Of a DNA stretch of 13,297 nt, positions 11,617 to 13,297 are shown piece by piece. The notes under the pieces were generated by a model, which made no database searches, was not told the DNA's origin, and worked only from the letters and a program-made list of their open reading frames with translations. The position numbers were made by a program, and so were the translations under genes. Every line of letters starts with the position of its first letter. The stretch's first letter is position 1. Origin of the DNA: Candidatus Bathyarchaeota archaeon (GTDB lineage Archaea; Thermoproteota; Bathyarchaeia; 40CM-2-53-6; RBG-13-38-9); the NCBI GenBank assembly GCA_026015225.1, contig JAOZGV010000016.1:1-13297 (forward strand), in the 5' to 3' direction.

Positions 11617-12720
11617 CTAAAAAGATGTATCTCCATAAGTAAAATGAACATTATCTAACAGATTCGATTTTATTTTTTTTATTTCATTATCGATTCCTGA
11701 TTGAAAGCAGAATAAATAAGCTCTATGTTTTACTTCTATGAAGCCGTACTTTTTTAAAACATTGGCAAATTGGCGGTTTTTAGCAAAGAGGCACTCAATT
11801 GTATTAATACTCTTGCTAATAAAATAATTGATGGCGTCAGCCACAAGTGCATCGACGACATCAATTCGATTTGGAATTGTAAGTAAATCAACTATTGTTC
11901 CAATATAGTAATCCTTTACTTTTGAGGTTCTTATACTTAGAACTATATATCCTAAAATATTTTTTCCCTCTTCAATTTGTTTAATTACATAGCTTCCACT
12001 CCTCGAGTCGCAATACCTCCAGTTTAAATAATCTTTGGATCTCTCTTGAATGAAGCAATAGCGTTTTGAGACTATTTCCCAGAAGGAATTTATGCGAGTA
12101 TCAAAACTATTTATTTCTGAAATTAGTATACGATCAGTAATGTTTTTTGTATGATTCGTAGCTTTCCTGATATTACTGATTGTTTTGAGTGCAAAAAAGC
12201 CAGCTTTCTTTACCCATGCATTTTTAGCACTCATCTTTTTTAGATGAAGATCAATGTTCTTTATCCAGGCGTAATTAATTATAGGACGTGGAAAAATAAA
12301 ATAATCCCGGTTACCCAAGTATTGTTTGATTATTATAGGATTGGATGCATAGGAATAGAAGAATTTAATACCTTTTTTCTTGATCAATTCCATTCTAAAT
12401 TTACATATTTTACTATAAACGCCCATTCTCCTATGATCAGGGCGAATGCCTCCTATTACTTCACAAACAGAATTTAAAACGCGTTCTCCAATCTTTATTC
12501 TAAGAGGAATCGATAGATTTATGCCTATTATCTTTTTATCAATCATACTTAATGATATCACATTTTTTTTTAAGACATTATCATGATGTAGCCACTTCCA
12601 ATACTTCAAATCACCCCATCCAGGAAGAATAAAATTTAGAAGCCGAACGATTTCTTCATCATCCCCATAGAGATATTTCCGAATTAAATATCTCTTATTT
12701 GCCGGTAAGCTACATTCCAT
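11617..12720 (-). CDS. Two-part GNAT-like acyltransferase
   Basis: This 367-residue protein looks like two tandem GNAT-type halves. The N-terminal half has a typical start (YLIRKYLYGDDEEIVRLLN), a strand pair and the acyl-CoA pyrophosphate loop IRPDHRRMGVYSKI (92-105), where the usual R/Q-x-x-G-x-G/A reads R-R-M-G-V-Y, as in related proteins. The second half contains KDYLNWRYCD (229-238), a motif seen in GNAT-like proteins of polysaccharide and envelope loci, then YVIKQIEEGKNILGYIVL and a C-terminal KKYGFIEVKHRAYLF. The substrate is unknown. ATG 12720 is the first possible start, because an in-frame TAA directly precedes it. It lies 97 nt downstream of a CapK-like ligase on the same strand, which supports a surface-modification role. 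Annotation as an acyltransferase is family-level only. Confidence 0.7.
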   Translation of the reverse strand: MECSLPANKRYLIRKYLYGDDEEIVRLLNFILPGWGDLKYWKWLHHDNVLKKNVISLSMIDKKIIGINLSIPLRIKIGERVLNSVCEVIGGIRPDHRRMGVYSKICKFRMELIKKKGIKFFYSYASNPIIIKQYLGNRDYFIFPRPIINYAWIKNIDLHLKKMSAKNAWVKKAGFFALKTISNIRKATNHTKNITDRILISEINSFDTRINSFWEIVSKRYCFIQERSKDYLNWRYCDSRSGSYVIKQIEEGKNILGYIVLSIRTSKVKDYYIGTIVDLLTIPNRIDVVDALVADAINYFISKSINTIECLFAKNRQFANVLKKYGFIEVKHRAYLFCFQSGIDNEIKKIKSNLLDNVHFTYGDTSF

Positions 12721-12753
12721 TTAGATCACACACATAACGGCATAAGTCTAGTC

Positions 12754-12763
12754 AATATATAAT
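12754..12763 (-). promoter_or_regulatory. TATA box of the GNAT-like gene
   Basis: On the minus strand ATTATATATT lies about 38 nt upstream of ATG 12720. The predicted start near 12733 leaves a leader of about 12 nt. The palindrome half-site CATATATGT (plus strand 12767-12775) is immediately upstream of this box. Confidence 0.4.
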
Positions 12764-12817
12764 GAGCATATATGTACCAATGTGATATGTTTGAGTAATT
12801 AAGTGATCGCGGCCTAT

Positions 12818-13297
12818 TTATATAGTCGCATTGGATTTGACAGCGCGGTATTTTTTTTCCTTAACAATGGGGATTGGCCCAAAAACAAACTGGATCTGTA
12901 CTTCCTTATCAAAAATTCTGCTGAATTTTAAGCGGACATCTCTTTCAATTGCTTGTAAGCGTTGATGGGATAAAACATCAATAAATGCAATTATTTTATT
13001 CTTATTAACTTGATTAATTTGATATCTGTTGATCCCAGGAATGTTTTGAAGAATGGACATAATGGTGTGGGGGGAAATGAAGTCTCCATTGGGCATTATT
13101 AGACAATCATCAGATCTTCCTTGAATTGACTCCATAAGTGGAAAGGTCATCCCGCATGAACATAGTTCTTCGGACGGAATCCCAAGGTCGCCAATTGAAT
13201 ATCTTATCATTGGAGCTGCATACCTAAATAAATTTGTTGCCACTATGTGCCCCTCCTCGCCTGGAGAGACGCGCTCATTTTCTTTAATAAATTCAAG
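12818..13297 (-). CDS. CapK/PaaK-like adenylate-forming enzyme, N-terminal part outside window
   Basis: These are the C-terminal 159 residues of an adenylate-forming enzyme of the phenylacetate-CoA ligase/CapK group. The frame stays open to the window edge, so the GTG at 13243 is an internal valine codon rather than the start. Visible features are SPGEEGHIVATNLF, then YAAPMIRYSIGD (adenylation A7-like RYxxGD), a CSCG cysteine pair, GRSDD (A8 motif hinge region) and a C-terminal KEKKYRAVKS that could supply the catalytic lysine. The group activates carboxylates as acyl-AMP or acyl-CoA. CapK-like members occur in capsule and polysaccharide clusters, consistent with the GNAT-like gene downstream. 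The C-terminus appears intact. The substrate cannot be inferred. Confidence 0.85.
   Translation of the reverse strand, partial: LEFIKENERVSPGEEGHIVATNLFRYAAPMIRYSIGDLGIPSEELCSCGMTFPLMESIQGRSDDCLIMPNGDFISPHTIMSILQNIPGINRYQINQVNKNKIIAFIDVLSHQRLQAIERDVRLKFSRIFDKEVQIQFVFGPIPIVKEKKYRAVKSNATI

Overview
The window is archaeal. It carries genes found only in Archaea and eukaryotes (ribosomal proteins L39e and L31e, a PDCD5-family protein, an EF-1A-type elongation factor). It also has a tRNA with introns and a UbiA-type prenyltransferase of the archaeal ether-lipid kind. In EF-1A the segment after the switch regions has the long GEFE-G-...-GQ-REH form, typical of the TACK/eocyte side of Archaea rather than Euryarchaeota. 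Together with the AT-rich composition this suggests a Bathyarchaeia-like lineage. That placement is inference; a tree of EF-1A and the ribosomal proteins would be needed to settle it.

Layout. Positions 1-2333 (+) are a str-type translation block: the 3' part of S7, EF-1A and S10. Next is an intron-containing tRNA-Leu(CAA) at 2438-2575 and a GerW/YtfJ-like small membrane protein. Positions 3142-6857 (+) hold three membrane or surface proteins: a GT87-like GT-C glycosyltransferase, a membrane-anchored M28 zinc peptidase and a single-pass protein with an extracellular beta-sandwich region. A convergent UbiA prenyltransferase (probable DGGGP synthase, -) follows. It shares a divergent intergenic region with the PDCD5 - L39e - L31e operon (+, 8152-9148). 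Positions 9365-11172 (+) encode both subunits of a glutaconate-type class I CoA-transferase, with a 1-nt overlap. The right end (-) has a small ribbon-helix-helix regulator, a two-part GNAT-like acyltransferase and the C-terminal part of a CapK/PaaK-like adenylate-forming enzyme that runs off the window.

How the parts fit. The left side and 8.15-9.15 kb are translation housekeeping. The 3.1-6.9 kb genes look like envelope functions (lipid-linked sugar transfer, extracellular proteolysis, surface protein), and UbiA makes membrane lipid. GNAT plus CapK-like is a pairing seen in cell-surface or polysaccharide modification loci. The CoA-transferase is a self-contained metabolic operon with no pathway partner inside the window.

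Most notable: (i) the tRNA-Leu gene is readable only if two introns are removed, one of them at the unusual position 30/31 with a clean bulge-helix-bulge core; (ii) a 21-bp perfect palindrome sits where transcription of the regulator should start, and its half-site recurs at the neighbouring acyltransferase promoter; (iii) L31e has a roughly 75-residue Lys/Glu/Pro-rich N-terminal extension; (iv) EF-1A has Ser in place of Asn in its NKxD guanine-recognition motif. I found no CRISPR array, insertion sequence or recognisable defence system. Every gap between genes is shorter than 300 bases.
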